Below, piece by piece: positions 53,708-62,117 of a stretch of 64,000 bases of DNA. Within the stretch, counting starts at the first letter, position 1; each line of letters begins with the position of its first letter. The notes under the pieces were generated by a model. That model was not told the DNA's origin. It saw nothing but the letters and a program-made list of their open reading frames with translations, and made no database searches. The DNA lies in the NCBI GenBank assembly GCA_050331295.1, contig JBHJGZ010000004.1, positions 310,001-374,000 of the forward strand, in the 5' to 3' direction. The translations under genes and the position numbers were made by a program. This stretch comes from Kuafuiihalomonas sp050331295 (GTDB lineage Bacteria; Myxococcota; Kuafuiibacteriia; Kuafuiibacteriales; Kuafuiibacteriaceae).

Positions 53708-54808
53708 ATGCGGATAGCGTACGGAGTCCATGGTTACACGCGAGGGCACGCGACGCGGGCCGCGTCGGTTTTGACGGATCTGACCCGGCGGCACGACGTG
53801 CTGATCTTCGCGGGTGGCGACGCTTATGAGGCCCTCAAGCATCGTTTCGACGTCGTGAAGATTCGAACGCTCGGCTTCTCCTATGGAAAGGGCGGGAAGA
53901 TGTCGAAGCTCGACACGATCCGCCGGAACGTTCCAAAGCTCTGGGACATCTGTGCTCGAGGTCCGCACTTCGCTCGCATCACGAAGCGCATGAAGGCGTT
54001 CGGTCCCGACGTGGTGATAAGTGATGCCGAAGCGTGGACCCACCGTGCTGCCTTGGCATTGCGGATTCCGCGCATCGGCTTCGACCACTTCGGAGTCATG
54101 GTATATTGCCGGGTCCCGATGCCTCTCGGGGATCGCGTGATCAGCTTCCTGGATCGCAGCATCTACCGTTTCTTGATGGGGGCGCCGGAGCGGGTTTTGG
54201 TCTCGTCCTTTTATGGGGCGCGGCCGAACTCATTAGACGTGCGCATCGTCGGTCCCCTGGTGGGCGACGATGTGAGCGAGCTGGCACCCACCGACGCGGG
54301 GCACTTGCTTTGCTACCTGAATATGGGAGCAAGTCAGTTGAGCTCTCGAGTCATGGAAGCACTGGTCCACTGCGGCGTGCCGGTTCGCGCGTACGGACCG
54401 GGTCTCACGTCGGTGTCGGCACCGGAACACGTTCGCTTTCACGAACCGAATCGAAGTGGCTTTCTTCGAGACTTGGCTTCTTGCCACGCGGTTCTGAGTA
54501 CCGCTGGGAATCAGCTCGTGGGCGAGGCGCTCCATCTGGGAAAGCCTTTGTTGGTCATGCCTGAGGCAACCGTGGAGCAGCGCCTCAACGGTGCCTCGGT
54601 GGCTCGGATGGGCATTGGCGAGCTCTCGAGCTTTGACGACATCGACGCCGCGGCCATCCAGAAGTTCTTGGCCCGTCGAGCCGAGTATGCCGCGGCCGCC
54701 GCCGCTCACGCATCCAACGGTCGCCGGGAGGCCTTGGAGCGCCTGGAAACCTGGTTTCATGAGCTCGCTCGGAAGCGACCGACGCGGGCACTCCCCGTTA
54801 CCGGCTAG
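53708..54808 (+). CDS. glycosyltransferase (MJ1255/VC2487-like)
   Basis: 366 residues of a GT-B-type glycosyltransferase. The opening MRIAYGVHGYTRGHATRAAS is characteristic, with the His-Gly-rich loop of the family. The C-terminal half has the donor-site pattern LSTAGNQLVGEALHLGKPLL, then VMPEATVEQRLN. Family members are predicted to transfer sugars to lipid or polysaccharide acceptors; the actual donor is unknown. It opens a plus-strand pair with the symporter that follows 71 bp downstream. Confidence 0.85.
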   Translation: MRIAYGVHGYTRGHATRAASVLTDLTRRHDVLIFAGGDAYEALKHRFDVVKIRTLGFSYGKGGKMSKLDTIRRNVPKLWDICARGPHFARITKRMKAFGPDVVISDAEAWTHRAALALRIPRIGFDHFGVMVYCRVPMPLGDRVISFLDRSIYRFLMGAPERVLVSSFYGARPNSLDVRIVGPLVGDDVSELAPTDAGHLLCYLNMGASQLSSRVMEALVHCGVPVRAYGPGLTSVSAPEHVRFHEPNRSGFLRDLASCHAVLSTAGNQLVGEALHLGKPLLVMPEATVEQRLNGASVARMGIGELSSFDDIDAAAIQKFLARRAEYAAAAAAHASNGRREALERLETWFHELARKRPTRALPVTG

Positions 54809-54879
54809 AGCTTTCTAAAGGGTCCGAAGGCCCGTCATGGGGCCTTGCTCGAATCGACGACTCCGCTCACGGTCCTTTG

Positions 54880-56397
54880 ATGCTTTCGTCCACAGATGTC
54901 TGGGTACTCGGGATCTACCTTGCGCTGACCATGGGCCACGGGCTTTGGGTAGCCAGACGTCGAGAAACCTCCAGCGACTACTTCCTTGCCGGTCGCCGCA
55001 TCCCGTGGACACTGCTCGGTCTGTCTTTGTTCGCCTCCAACATGTCGGGTGCCAGCTTCATAGGGCTGATGGGGGCGAGCTACGACCATGGACTCGCCGT
55101 CTTCAACTACGAATGGACAGCTGCAGTTGTATTGATTCTTTTTGCTGCATTCCTGTTGCCCATGCTCTTGAAGTATCAGGTCTATACAATTCCTGAGCTT
55201 CTCGAGGTTCGTTTCGACGCACGCTGCAGGAAATTTTATTCTGCATTTACAATTTTAGCGATCATCTTCATCGATACGGCAGGTGCGCTCTATGCGGGAG
55301 GGGTGGTCATCGCCAGCGTTACGCCGTTTTCATTATCCGTATCCGTTTTGGTCCTGGCGTCCGTGGCCGGAGTCTACACCGCTCTCGGAGGCCTTTCGGC
55401 GGTGGTGGTCACCGACGCGGTTCAATCGGTGCTCCTGATCTTGGGGGGCGCCCTCATCAGCTACTTCACGATGGTTGAGCTGGGAGGCTGGGACGCTGCA
55501 TGGGCGTTGGTCGACGAGCGGCGACGCCATCTGATCCGGCCGAGCAGTGACGCCTTTCTTCCGTGGCCCGGGATCTTCGGAGTTTGCTTGCTCGGCTTTT
55601 ACTATTGGGCCCTCAACCAATTCGTCGTTCAGCGAGCGCTCGGTGCCAAGGACCTTTCGGCTGGACAGCGCGGCGCGCTCTTCGCGGGTCTCATCAAATT
55701 ACCCAATCTACTGATCATCATTCTTCCGGGGGTTTGGGCGACGGCGTTGTTTCCCGACCTTGGCAATCCCGATCTCGTGTTTCCGAAACTGGCGTTCGAG
55801 TTGCTCCCGGCCGGTGTACGCAGCCTCGTCATGGTGGCGCTCCTAGCCGCGATCCTTTCCTCCCTCGATTCGGCGCTCAACGCGGCCGCGACACTGGTGA
55901 CCATGGATTTTGTTCGCCCGGTTCGTCCGCGCCTCACAGACGACCAGCTCGTTGCGATCGGTCGAGTCGTCACCATCGTATGCGTTGGAATCAGTGCAGC
56001 ATATGCTCCGTCCATTGCCCAGTTCGAGAATCTCTTCGGCTATTTTCAGTCGGTTCTGGCATATATTACTCCGCCGGTAGTCGCGAGCTACTTCGGCGCG
56101 CTCTTCATGCGCGGGCTGAAGCCAAGTGCAGTGCTCTTGGTGCTTTCTTCGTCAATTTGGTTGGGCGTGCCTCTATTTATCTTCAACGAGGTCATGAATC
56201 TGTCGTCGATACACTATACCTATGCTTCAATCATATTGTTCCTCGGTTCCCTCGTGATGATGGCCGTTACCAGTGTCGTCCTGGGAGGCGCCTCGGGTCG
56301 CAACATGACTGCTCCTCCCCGTCCAACTCGGAGCTTCGTGATTCAATCCGGCCTGCTCTTGATGTGCGTGGCCGGGCTCATCCTCTGGCTCGCTTGA
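54880..56397 (+). CDS. SSS-family sodium/solute symporter
   Basis: 505 residues and about 13 membrane helices. The family signature is SSDYFLAGRRIPWTLLGLSL with SNMSGASFIGLMGASYDHG, and the Na2-site region is YTALGGLSAVVVTDAVQSVL. It resembles SGLT-type carriers for sugars, sialic acid or other organic solutes; the substrate cannot be assigned. The start is ATG 54880, with a TTG just before it in frame. Segments around 55125-55270 and 56200-56240 use many A/T-ending codons. It is convergent with the CPA1 antiporter, 29 bp between stops. Confidence 0.9.
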   Translation: MLSSTDVWVLGIYLALTMGHGLWVARRRETSSDYFLAGRRIPWTLLGLSLFASNMSGASFIGLMGASYDHGLAVFNYEWTAAVVLILFAAFLLPMLLKYQVYTIPELLEVRFDARCRKFYSAFTILAIIFIDTAGALYAGGVVIASVTPFSLSVSVLVLASVAGVYTALGGLSAVVVTDAVQSVLLILGGALISYFTMVELGGWDAAWALVDERRRHLIRPSSDAFLPWPGIFGVCLLGFYYWALNQFVVQRALGAKDLSAGQRGALFAGLIKLPNLLIIILPGVWATALFPDLGNPDLVFPKLAFELLPAGVRSLVMVALLAAILSSLDSALNAAATLVTMDFVRPVRPRLTDDQLVAIGRVVTIVCVGISAAYAPSIAQFENLFGYFQSVLAYITPPVVASYFGALFMRGLKPSAVLLVLSSSIWLGVPLFIFNEVMNLSSIHYTYASIILFLGSLVMMAVTSVVLGGASGRNMTAPPRPTRSFVIQSGLLLMCVAGLILWLA

Positions 56398-56426
56398 CAA
56401 GCGAGCGCGCCGGGATCCGGTTCGAT

Positions 56427-57683
56427 TCAAAGGGGTCGCAACCGTCTGATGAGAAGGCCGACCGTGAGTCCTTGCACCACCACCGAAAAAATGACCGTCA
56501 AATAGGTCGCAACCAAGATGGCGTCACGCCCCGGAAAAGGTGCGAGACTCATGGCGAGGGCGACGGATACGCCACCTTTGAGGCCGCCCCAAATCAGGAT
56601 TCGACGGCTGCCCCGGTCGACTTCGCCCCGCGCAAGGACGGAAAGGGGGAGGACGACCGAAGCCGCCCGGGCTGCGAGCACACACGGAATCAGAATGAGG
56701 CCAGCTGCGAACAGCCGTGGGTCAAAGGTGAGAGCGAACACCTCGAGGCCCACCAGAAGGAAGAGGACGGCATTGAGTGCCTCGTCGATGAAGTGCCAGA
56801 CTACGTCGAGGTTCTTTTTCGTCGTTTCGGACATGGCTAGGGTCCGACCTCGGTTGCCGAGAAAGAGACCCGCCATCACCGCCGCCAGTGGGGCGGAAGC
56901 GTGGAGTCGAAGAGCGACCAGATTGAGGGCCATGATGGTGGCGACGCTGACCAAGATTTCGAGATTGGGTGCATCGATGCTTCGGAGGGCGAGGTAGGCC
57001 AGTCCACCGAAGGCAAGGCCAAGGAGCACACCCCCCAGGACCTCGACCGCCAAGAGCTTCGCGATACTCGCAATGCCCGGTTGCACCGCAGCATGACCAT
57101 CCACTCCCGGGGCGGCCCACTGGACCAATACCAAGAAGAGGACGACTCCGATGCCATCGTTGAACAGGCTCTCCCCGACCACCTTGGCCTCCATTGCCTT
57201 CGGCGCGCCGGCACTTCGCATGATACCCAAGACCGCGATGGGATCGGTAGGTGATACGATGGCACCGAAGACGAGGCACCACGCGAACGGCATCTCCACT
57301 CCCAGGCCCTGAAATACGAACCAGCCCAGAGTGGCGGCGATGCCCGTCGACAGAAGAACGCCAATCGTGGCCAGAGAGAGGATTGGGCGTGCCCGCGCGA
57401 GGAGATCATCGAGGTCGGTGTGTAGGGCTCCCGCAAAGAGAAGAATGCTCAACAGACCGTGAAGCACGGTGTCCGCAAATTGGACCTCGTTCAGGGCCGA
57501 CCGCGCCTGCTCGGCGAGCTCGAAGCGAGGAAAGAGGCCATCGAATCCCAACATGGCCAAGGACGCCAAAAGCCCCGAAACCAACAGGCCAATCGTGAAG
57601 GGCAGCTTCAAGACATGGTGATTGAACAGGCCGAACATCGAGGCCAGGACGAGGAGCACCGTGGCAGCTTCGATGACGAACAT
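56427..57683 (-). CDS. CPA1-family Na+/H+ antiporter
   Basis: 418 residues and about 12 helices. Key motifs are the acidic core FGAIVSPTDPIAVLG and the ion-binding VVGESLFNDGIGVVLFLVLV, with LPFTIGLLVSGLL near the N-terminus and LIWGGLKGGVSVALAMSLAP in the C-terminal half. There is no cytoplasmic regulatory domain after the last helix. ATG 57683 is used; the reading frame stays open to 57968, but the extra N-terminus is basic and non-conserved and crosses the relic described below. Confidence 0.92.
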   Translation of the reverse strand: MFVIEAATVLLVLASMFGLFNHHVLKLPFTIGLLVSGLLASLAMLGFDGLFPRFELAEQARSALNEVQFADTVLHGLLSILLFAGALHTDLDDLLARARPILSLATIGVLLSTGIAATLGWFVFQGLGVEMPFAWCLVFGAIVSPTDPIAVLGIMRSAGAPKAMEAKVVGESLFNDGIGVVLFLVLVQWAAPGVDGHAAVQPGIASIAKLLAVEVLGGVLLGLAFGGLAYLALRSIDAPNLEILVSVATIMALNLVALRLHASAPLAAVMAGLFLGNRGRTLAMSETTKKNLDVVWHFIDEALNAVLFLLVGLEVFALTFDPRLFAAGLILIPCVLAARAASVVLPLSVLARGEVDRGSRRILIWGGLKGGVSVALAMSLAPFPGRDAILVATYLTVIFSVVVQGLTVGLLIRRLRPL

Positions 57684-58116
57684 CAGCGACCGAAAGCTGT
57701 CTGTCTTCGAGCCTCGGCGCAAGTCATTCAATCCCCCGGTGGGGCGGACGTCCGCAGGGGTCGGCACACGGCCGGGACCCCGAGGGCATCGAGTATCTTC
57801 GTGAAGAAGGCGCGACCGACCGAAGTTGCGACAACGTCGAATATCTCCTCGACCCGAAGGCCGAATCTCCGGAGTCTCGTCACGTCTTCGGGCGAGCCCG
57901 AGACGCGTCTCGCGCCACTCGACGTGCGAACTGCATGATCTCGTATTCGGTCTCGGTGACCGAATCACATGGCTTGCCGTTCATGTGTCGGCGGAAGTCG
58001 AGCTTCATCTATGGCGTAGAGGACGATGTCCGCGACTTGGCGCAGCATCTCGTCGATTGTCTTCAGCGAAACGCCGGCGATCTCGTGGCGGTTTGATGTG
58101 TGGACAGCACGTTCGG
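57684..58116. other. 433-bp gap between ilvE and the antiporter gene
   Basis: The longest non-coding stretch. It holds the frame-disrupted relic at 57728-58008 and, closer to ilvE, an open but start-less minus-strand segment that includes IDEMLRQVADIVLYAIDEAR. No tRNA or clear promoter is visible. Confidence 0.6.
57728..58008 (-). pseudogene. probable frameshifted AhpD/carboxymuconolactone-decarboxylase-like relic
   Basis: From ATG 58008 one frame gives TETEYEIMQFARRVARDAS and stops at 57880. Another frame resumes at about 57890 with PEDVTRLRRFGLRVEEIFD and continues VVATSVGRAFFTKILDALGV to a stop at 57728. Joined, this matches the C-terminal helices of AhpD/CMD-type peroxidase-related proteins. 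A one-base frameshift near 57885-57890 separates the parts, and the N-terminal half with the usual CxxC is not found in frame. It could be a decaying gene, a sequencing error or two tiny genes overlapping by GTGA. Moderate to low confidence. Confidence 0.4.
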
Positions 58117-59064
58117 TCAGGCGCCCATGCGAAGGACGGCTTCCGGTTCGCGCACGAAGTCCAGCCAGCCGTAGCGGTCTGGGGTCCGACCGCTGAACAA
58201 TCCAAAGAAGGCTTCCTGGAGATGCGCGGTTATCGGACCGCGACGCCCACTGCCGATGGCGATACGGTCCACGCTTCGAACCGGGGTGACTTCGGCCGCG
58301 GTGCCGGTCAAGAAGATTTCGTCGGCCAGATACAGCGCCTCCCGAGGAATGACCTCCTCCTTCACCTGATAGCCGAGGTCGACCGCGAGTCTCATGATCG
58401 TATCCCGCGTGAGGCCAGGAAGGATGGCGCTCCACGCCGGTGGAGTGGAGATGGTCTCATCCTTCACGACAAAGATGTTTTCCCCCGAGCCTTCAGAAAC
58501 GAACTGAGCAGAGTCCAGCGCGATCGCTTCGGCATATCCGTTCTGTTTCGCTTCCAGCGCCATGAGTTGTCCGGACAAGTAGTTGCCGCCAGCCTTGGCG
58601 GCCATGGGGAAGGTGTTGGGTGCCGGCCGATTCCAAGTCGACACACAAACATCCACCCCGTCCTCCAGCGCGCCCTCGCCCAGATAGGTCCCCCAAGGGA
58701 ATGCTGCAATCGCAGTTTCGGTTGGGCCATCCGGCGCGAGGCTCAACCCGGAAACGCCTCGGAAGACCAGAGGTCGCACGTAGGCTGAACTCAGACCGTT
58801 GGCCTCAATGACCGCCTTGCAGGCAGCGCCGAGCTCGTCCGCGTCGTAGCAAACCTCCATTCGGTAGATCCGAGCGGAGCCAAGAAGCCGATGGGTGTGG
58901 TCCTTCAGCCGGAAGAGGGCGGTTCCGCTGCTCGTTTCGTAGGCGCGAATCCCTTCGAAGACTGAAGATCCGTAGTGCAACGCATGCGTCATGACGTGCA
59001 CGGTCGCGTCTTCCCATGGAACGATCTTTCCGTTGAACCAAATGAAGCTTGCTTTGAAACTCAT
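58117..59064 (-). CDS. ilvE: branched-chain-amino-acid aminotransferase
   Basis: 315 residues, class IV PLP enzyme. Motifs are HALHYGSSVFEGIRAYET, the PLP Lys region NTFPMAAKAGGNYLSGQLMA, VSEGSGENIFVVKD and EIFLTGTAAEVTPV. It makes Leu, Ile and Val from their keto acids, the final step of the operon's pathway. The ATG overlaps the leuB stop by 4 bp. It is the last intact gene of the operon. Confidence 0.95.
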   Translation of the reverse strand: MSFKASFIWFNGKIVPWEDATVHVMTHALHYGSSVFEGIRAYETSSGTALFRLKDHTHRLLGSARIYRMEVCYDADELGAACKAVIEANGLSSAYVRPLVFRGVSGLSLAPDGPTETAIAAFPWGTYLGEGALEDGVDVCVSTWNRPAPNTFPMAAKAGGNYLSGQLMALEAKQNGYAEAIALDSAQFVSEGSGENIFVVKDETISTPPAWSAILPGLTRDTIMRLAVDLGYQVKEEVIPREALYLADEIFLTGTAAEVTPVRSVDRIAIGSGRRGPITAHLQEAFFGLFSGRTPDRYGWLDFVREPEAVLRMGA

Positions 59065-60146
59065 GAAATTACCTCTTCAGTGACGTGTTCGAGGACTGCG
59101 TCCGTTACTTCTCGTGTTGTCGACGTTCCGCCGAGGTCGGGGGTCATCACGCCCGACCGAATGGTCTGGACCACGCCAGATTCGATCTGTCTCGCAGCAT
59201 TCTCGAGACCGATGGAATGTCGAAAGAGAAGCGCGACGCTCAAAATGGTAGCCATCGGATTGGCCTTTCCAGAGCCAACCAGGTCGGGTGCCGATCCGTG
59301 AATCGGCTCATACAACGCCCCGCGGTCATCTCCGATGGAGGCGCTCGGGAGCACGCCCAGCGAACCGCCCAGGACCGCTGCTTCGTCGGTGAGAATGTCT
59401 CCGAACATGTTGCTGGTCAGCACCACGTCGAAGCTTCTGGCATGGGTGATCAACCGCATGGCCATCGAGTCGACGAGCTGATGCTCGAGCGCTACGTCGG
59501 TATAGTTCGAGTGCACTTCTTCCACGACCTCGCGCCATAGTCGCGACGACTCCAGGACGTTCGCTTTGTCGACGCTGGTGACTCGTTTCCGCCGTGTCCG
59601 TGCCAGCTGAAAAGCACGCTCAGCCACACGCCGAATCTCACTCTCTCGGTACTCGAGGGTGTCCACGGCACTACGCTCACCTTCGATCAGTCTCCTCTCT
59701 TTGGGCTGTGAGAAATAGAGACCGCCAGTGAGTTCTCGAAGGATGACCATGTCGACGTCGTCGAGATATTCGAGCTTCAGGGGAGAGGCGGTCGCGACGA
59801 TCTCTCGGATCGGCTTGACGGGGCGAAGATTCAGGTAGAGGCCGAGGGCCTTACGAAGATCCAGCAGGCCCCGTTCTGGACGCACCGGAGCCTTGTCCCA
59901 TCGGGGCCCTCCCACCGCTCCGAGAAGGATGGCGTCCGATACTCGGCAAGCATCGAGAGTACGCGTTGGGAGCGGTGACCCATCTGCATCGAGTGCTTCG
60001 CCTCCTATCCGATGCTCGGTTCCTTCCACCATCACCCCGAATCGAGACGCCACCTTCTCCAGTACTTGCCACGCGGCATGCACGACTTCCGGGCCGATAC
60101 CATCTCCCGGCAGACGAACGATCTTCACGGTGCGGCCATTAGCCAT
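59061..60146 (-). CDS. leuB: 3-isopropylmalate dehydrogenase
   Basis: 361 residues. It begins IVRLPGDGIGPEVV, followed by LLGAVGGPRWDK, LGLYLNLRPVK, ILRELTGGLYFSQPKERR, the catalytic MRLITHARSFDVVLTSNMFG and EPIHGSAPDLVGSGKANP. It oxidatively decarboxylates 3-isopropylmalate with NAD+. ATG 60146 overlaps the leuD end by 8 bp; an in-frame ATG at 60179 would overlap leuD more. Confidence 0.96.
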   Translation of the reverse strand: MANGRTVKIVRLPGDGIGPEVVHAAWQVLEKVASRFGVMVEGTEHRIGGEALDADGSPLPTRTLDACRVSDAILLGAVGGPRWDKAPVRPERGLLDLRKALGLYLNLRPVKPIREIVATASPLKLEYLDDVDMVILRELTGGLYFSQPKERRLIEGERSAVDTLEYRESEIRRVAERAFQLARTRRKRVTSVDKANVLESSRLWREVVEEVHSNYTDVALEHQLVDSMAMRLITHARSFDVVLTSNMFGDILTDEAAVLGGSLGVLPSASIGDDRGALYEPIHGSAPDLVGSGKANPMATILSVALLFRHSIGLENAARQIESGVVQTIRSGVMTPDLGGTSTTREVTDAVLEHVTEEVIS

Positions 60147-60711
60147 GACTCGCCTCGTAGCGTGCGATGGATGGCTCATGGCTCAGAATGTATTCGAGCT
60201 GGTCGAGACCCTGAAGCAGACAGTGGCGGCCGAAAGCGTCGACGTTGAAATGGATGGCCTTCTCCTGGCCCAGGATCACCGTGTTCTTTTCGAGGTCCAC
60301 TTCGATCTCGAGATTCGGGTCAGTTGTTACGGCTCGAAGGATGGTCGAGTGATCATCGGGAGAAAGCGCGACCGGGAGCAGTCCGTTTTTCAAGGCGTTG
60401 TTGCAAAAGATGTCCGCGAAGGATTTGGCAAACACGACCCTGAATCCCCAGGCTGCCAGAGCCCAAGCGGCATGTTCCCGAGAGGAGCCACAGCCGAAGT
60501 TCTCGCCGACCAGCAGAAAGGAAGCTTTCGCGTGGCGAGGTTCGTTCAGCACGAAGCTCGGATCTGACCGCCAGTCTGCAAACAGAGCGTCCCCCAGACC
60601 TTGTTTCGTCGTTGTCTTGAGAAAACGCGCCGGAATGATCTGGTCGGTGTCTACGTGATCGAGGAGAAGGGGCACCACGTTGGACGTGCACCTCGCAAAT
60701 CGTGGAATCAT
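60139..60711 (-). CDS. leuD: 3-isopropylmalate dehydratase small subunit
   Basis: 190 residues, normal for LeuD. Motifs are VPLLLDHVDTDQIIPARFLK, LLVGENFGCGSSREHAAWAL and VVFAKSFADIFCNNALKNGL. It pairs with LeuC to isomerise 2-isopropylmalate. The ATG overlaps the leuC stop (ATGA). Confidence 0.96.
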   Translation of the reverse strand: MIPRFARCTSNVVPLLLDHVDTDQIIPARFLKTTTKQGLGDALFADWRSDPSFVLNEPRHAKASFLLVGENFGCGSSREHAAWALAAWGFRVVFAKSFADIFCNNALKNGLLPVALSPDDHSTILRAVTTDPNLEIEVDLEKNTVILGQEKAIHFNVDAFGRHCLLQGLDQLEYILSHEPSIARYEASHG

Positions 60712-62117
60712 GTTCGATTCTCCAAGAAGGGCCGAGGGTCGGTGACCCGGCCGGTCACGGCACTTGCGGCGGCGGTGAGGGGAGAAGCGAGAAACGTTCT
60801 GCCCCCCGGCCCTTGTCGACCCTCGAAGTTCCGATTGCTGGTACTGACGGCATATTGACCTGGGGCCAGCTGGTCTCCATTCATGGCAATGCAGAGAGAG
60901 CAGCCCGGCTGGCGCCACTCGGCCCCGGCACTCCGGAAAACGGCATCGAGACCCTCGGCTTCCGCTTCGGACTTGATTCGGGCGGAACCTGGCACGACGA
61001 TCATCCGGACATTCTCGGATACTTTTCGACCCTCCAGAAGACGGGCTGCGGCTCGGAGATCGACCATTCGCGAGTTTGTGCAAGAGCCCAAGAAGACGAC
61101 GTCAACCGCTTGTTCTTGGATCGGTCGGCCCGGAACCAGATTCATATACGCAAGCGCTTTACGAAGCTGCTGGTGATCCGTGGTGGACGAGTTTGGCTCC
61201 GGAATCACGCCGTCGACGGAGATGCTCATCCCAGGGTGGGTGCCGAAGGTAACCATCGGTCGAAGGTCGGTCACGTCGATGGTCATGCTCTTGGCGAACT
61301 CAGCCCCGGGATCGGTGTGGAGACTCTTCCAATTCTCCATTGCACGGTCCCATTCGGCTCCTTTGGGCGCTGCTGGTCGCTGGGCGAGATATTCGAAAGT
61401 CGTGTCGTCGGGAGCGATCATCCCGGCCCGCGCGCCCGCCTCGATGGACATGTTGCAGATGGTCATGCGGGCCTCCATGTCGAGGCTCCTTATGGCTGGT
61501 CCCGTGAACTCCAACACTGTTCCCGTCCCACCGTCGGTGCCGAGTCGTTCGATGATCGCGAGGATGACATCCTTGGCCGTAACCCCCACGCCGAGCCGAC
61601 CGTCCACATTGATCCGGAAAGGCTTTGGACGCTTCTGCAACAGACACTGCGTCGCCAGTACGTGCTCGACTTCGCTCGTCCCGATCCCGAACGCGAGAGC
61701 CCCGAACGCACCATGCGTCGAGGTATGGCTGTCGCCGCAGACCACCGTCATGCCTGGTTGGGTGCGGCCCAACTCGGGTCCGATCACATGAACGATACCA
61801 TTTCCTGGTGAGCCCATTCGATGAAGCTCGATCCCATGCCGCACGCAGTTTTGCTCGAGCTGGCGGAGCTGATGAGCTGCCTGGGAGTCCACAACCTCTA
61901 GACGGGTGGTAGGGGTGGAGTGATCCATGGTTCCCAACGTTCGATCCGGTCTTCTCACTCCGAGATTTCTGGTCTCGAGGCCAGCAAAGGCTTGAGGAGA
62001 CGTGACCTCGTGAATGAGATGTAGGTCGATATAGAGGATGTCTGGCCTTCCGTCTTCGCCGCGGACGACCTCGTGGGCGTCCCAGACCTTCTCGAAAAGC
62101 GTGCGCGGCTCTTTCAT
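60708..62117 (-). CDS. leuC: 3-isopropylmalate dehydratase large subunit
   Basis: 469 residues. The aconitase-fold 4Fe-4S cysteines are in VVFLGSCTNSRMVDL and PGCSLCIAMNGDQL. The substrate loop VVCGDSHTSTHGAFGALAFG is present. It forms the isopropylmalate isomerase with LeuD. Its ATG overlaps the leuA stop by 4 bp. Confidence 0.96.
   Translation of the reverse strand: MKEPRTLFEKVWDAHEVVRGEDGRPDILYIDLHLIHEVTSPQAFAGLETRNLGVRRPDRTLGTMDHSTPTTRLEVVDSQAAHQLRQLEQNCVRHGIELHRMGSPGNGIVHVIGPELGRTQPGMTVVCGDSHTSTHGAFGALAFGIGTSEVEHVLATQCLLQKRPKPFRINVDGRLGVGVTAKDVILAIIERLGTDGGTGTVLEFTGPAIRSLDMEARMTICNMSIEAGARAGMIAPDDTTFEYLAQRPAAPKGAEWDRAMENWKSLHTDPGAEFAKSMTIDVTDLRPMVTFGTHPGMSISVDGVIPEPNSSTTDHQQLRKALAYMNLVPGRPIQEQAVDVVFLGSCTNSRMVDLRAAARLLEGRKVSENVRMIVVPGSARIKSEAEAEGLDAVFRSAGAEWRQPGCSLCIAMNGDQLAPGQYAVSTSNRNFEGRQGPGGRTFLASPLTAAASAVTGRVTDPRPFLENRT

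Noticed and set aside
58009..58116. separate small gene just downstream of ilvE
   Set aside because: The frame has no start codon before IDEM and ends soon after, so I treat it as non-coding or part of the decayed region.
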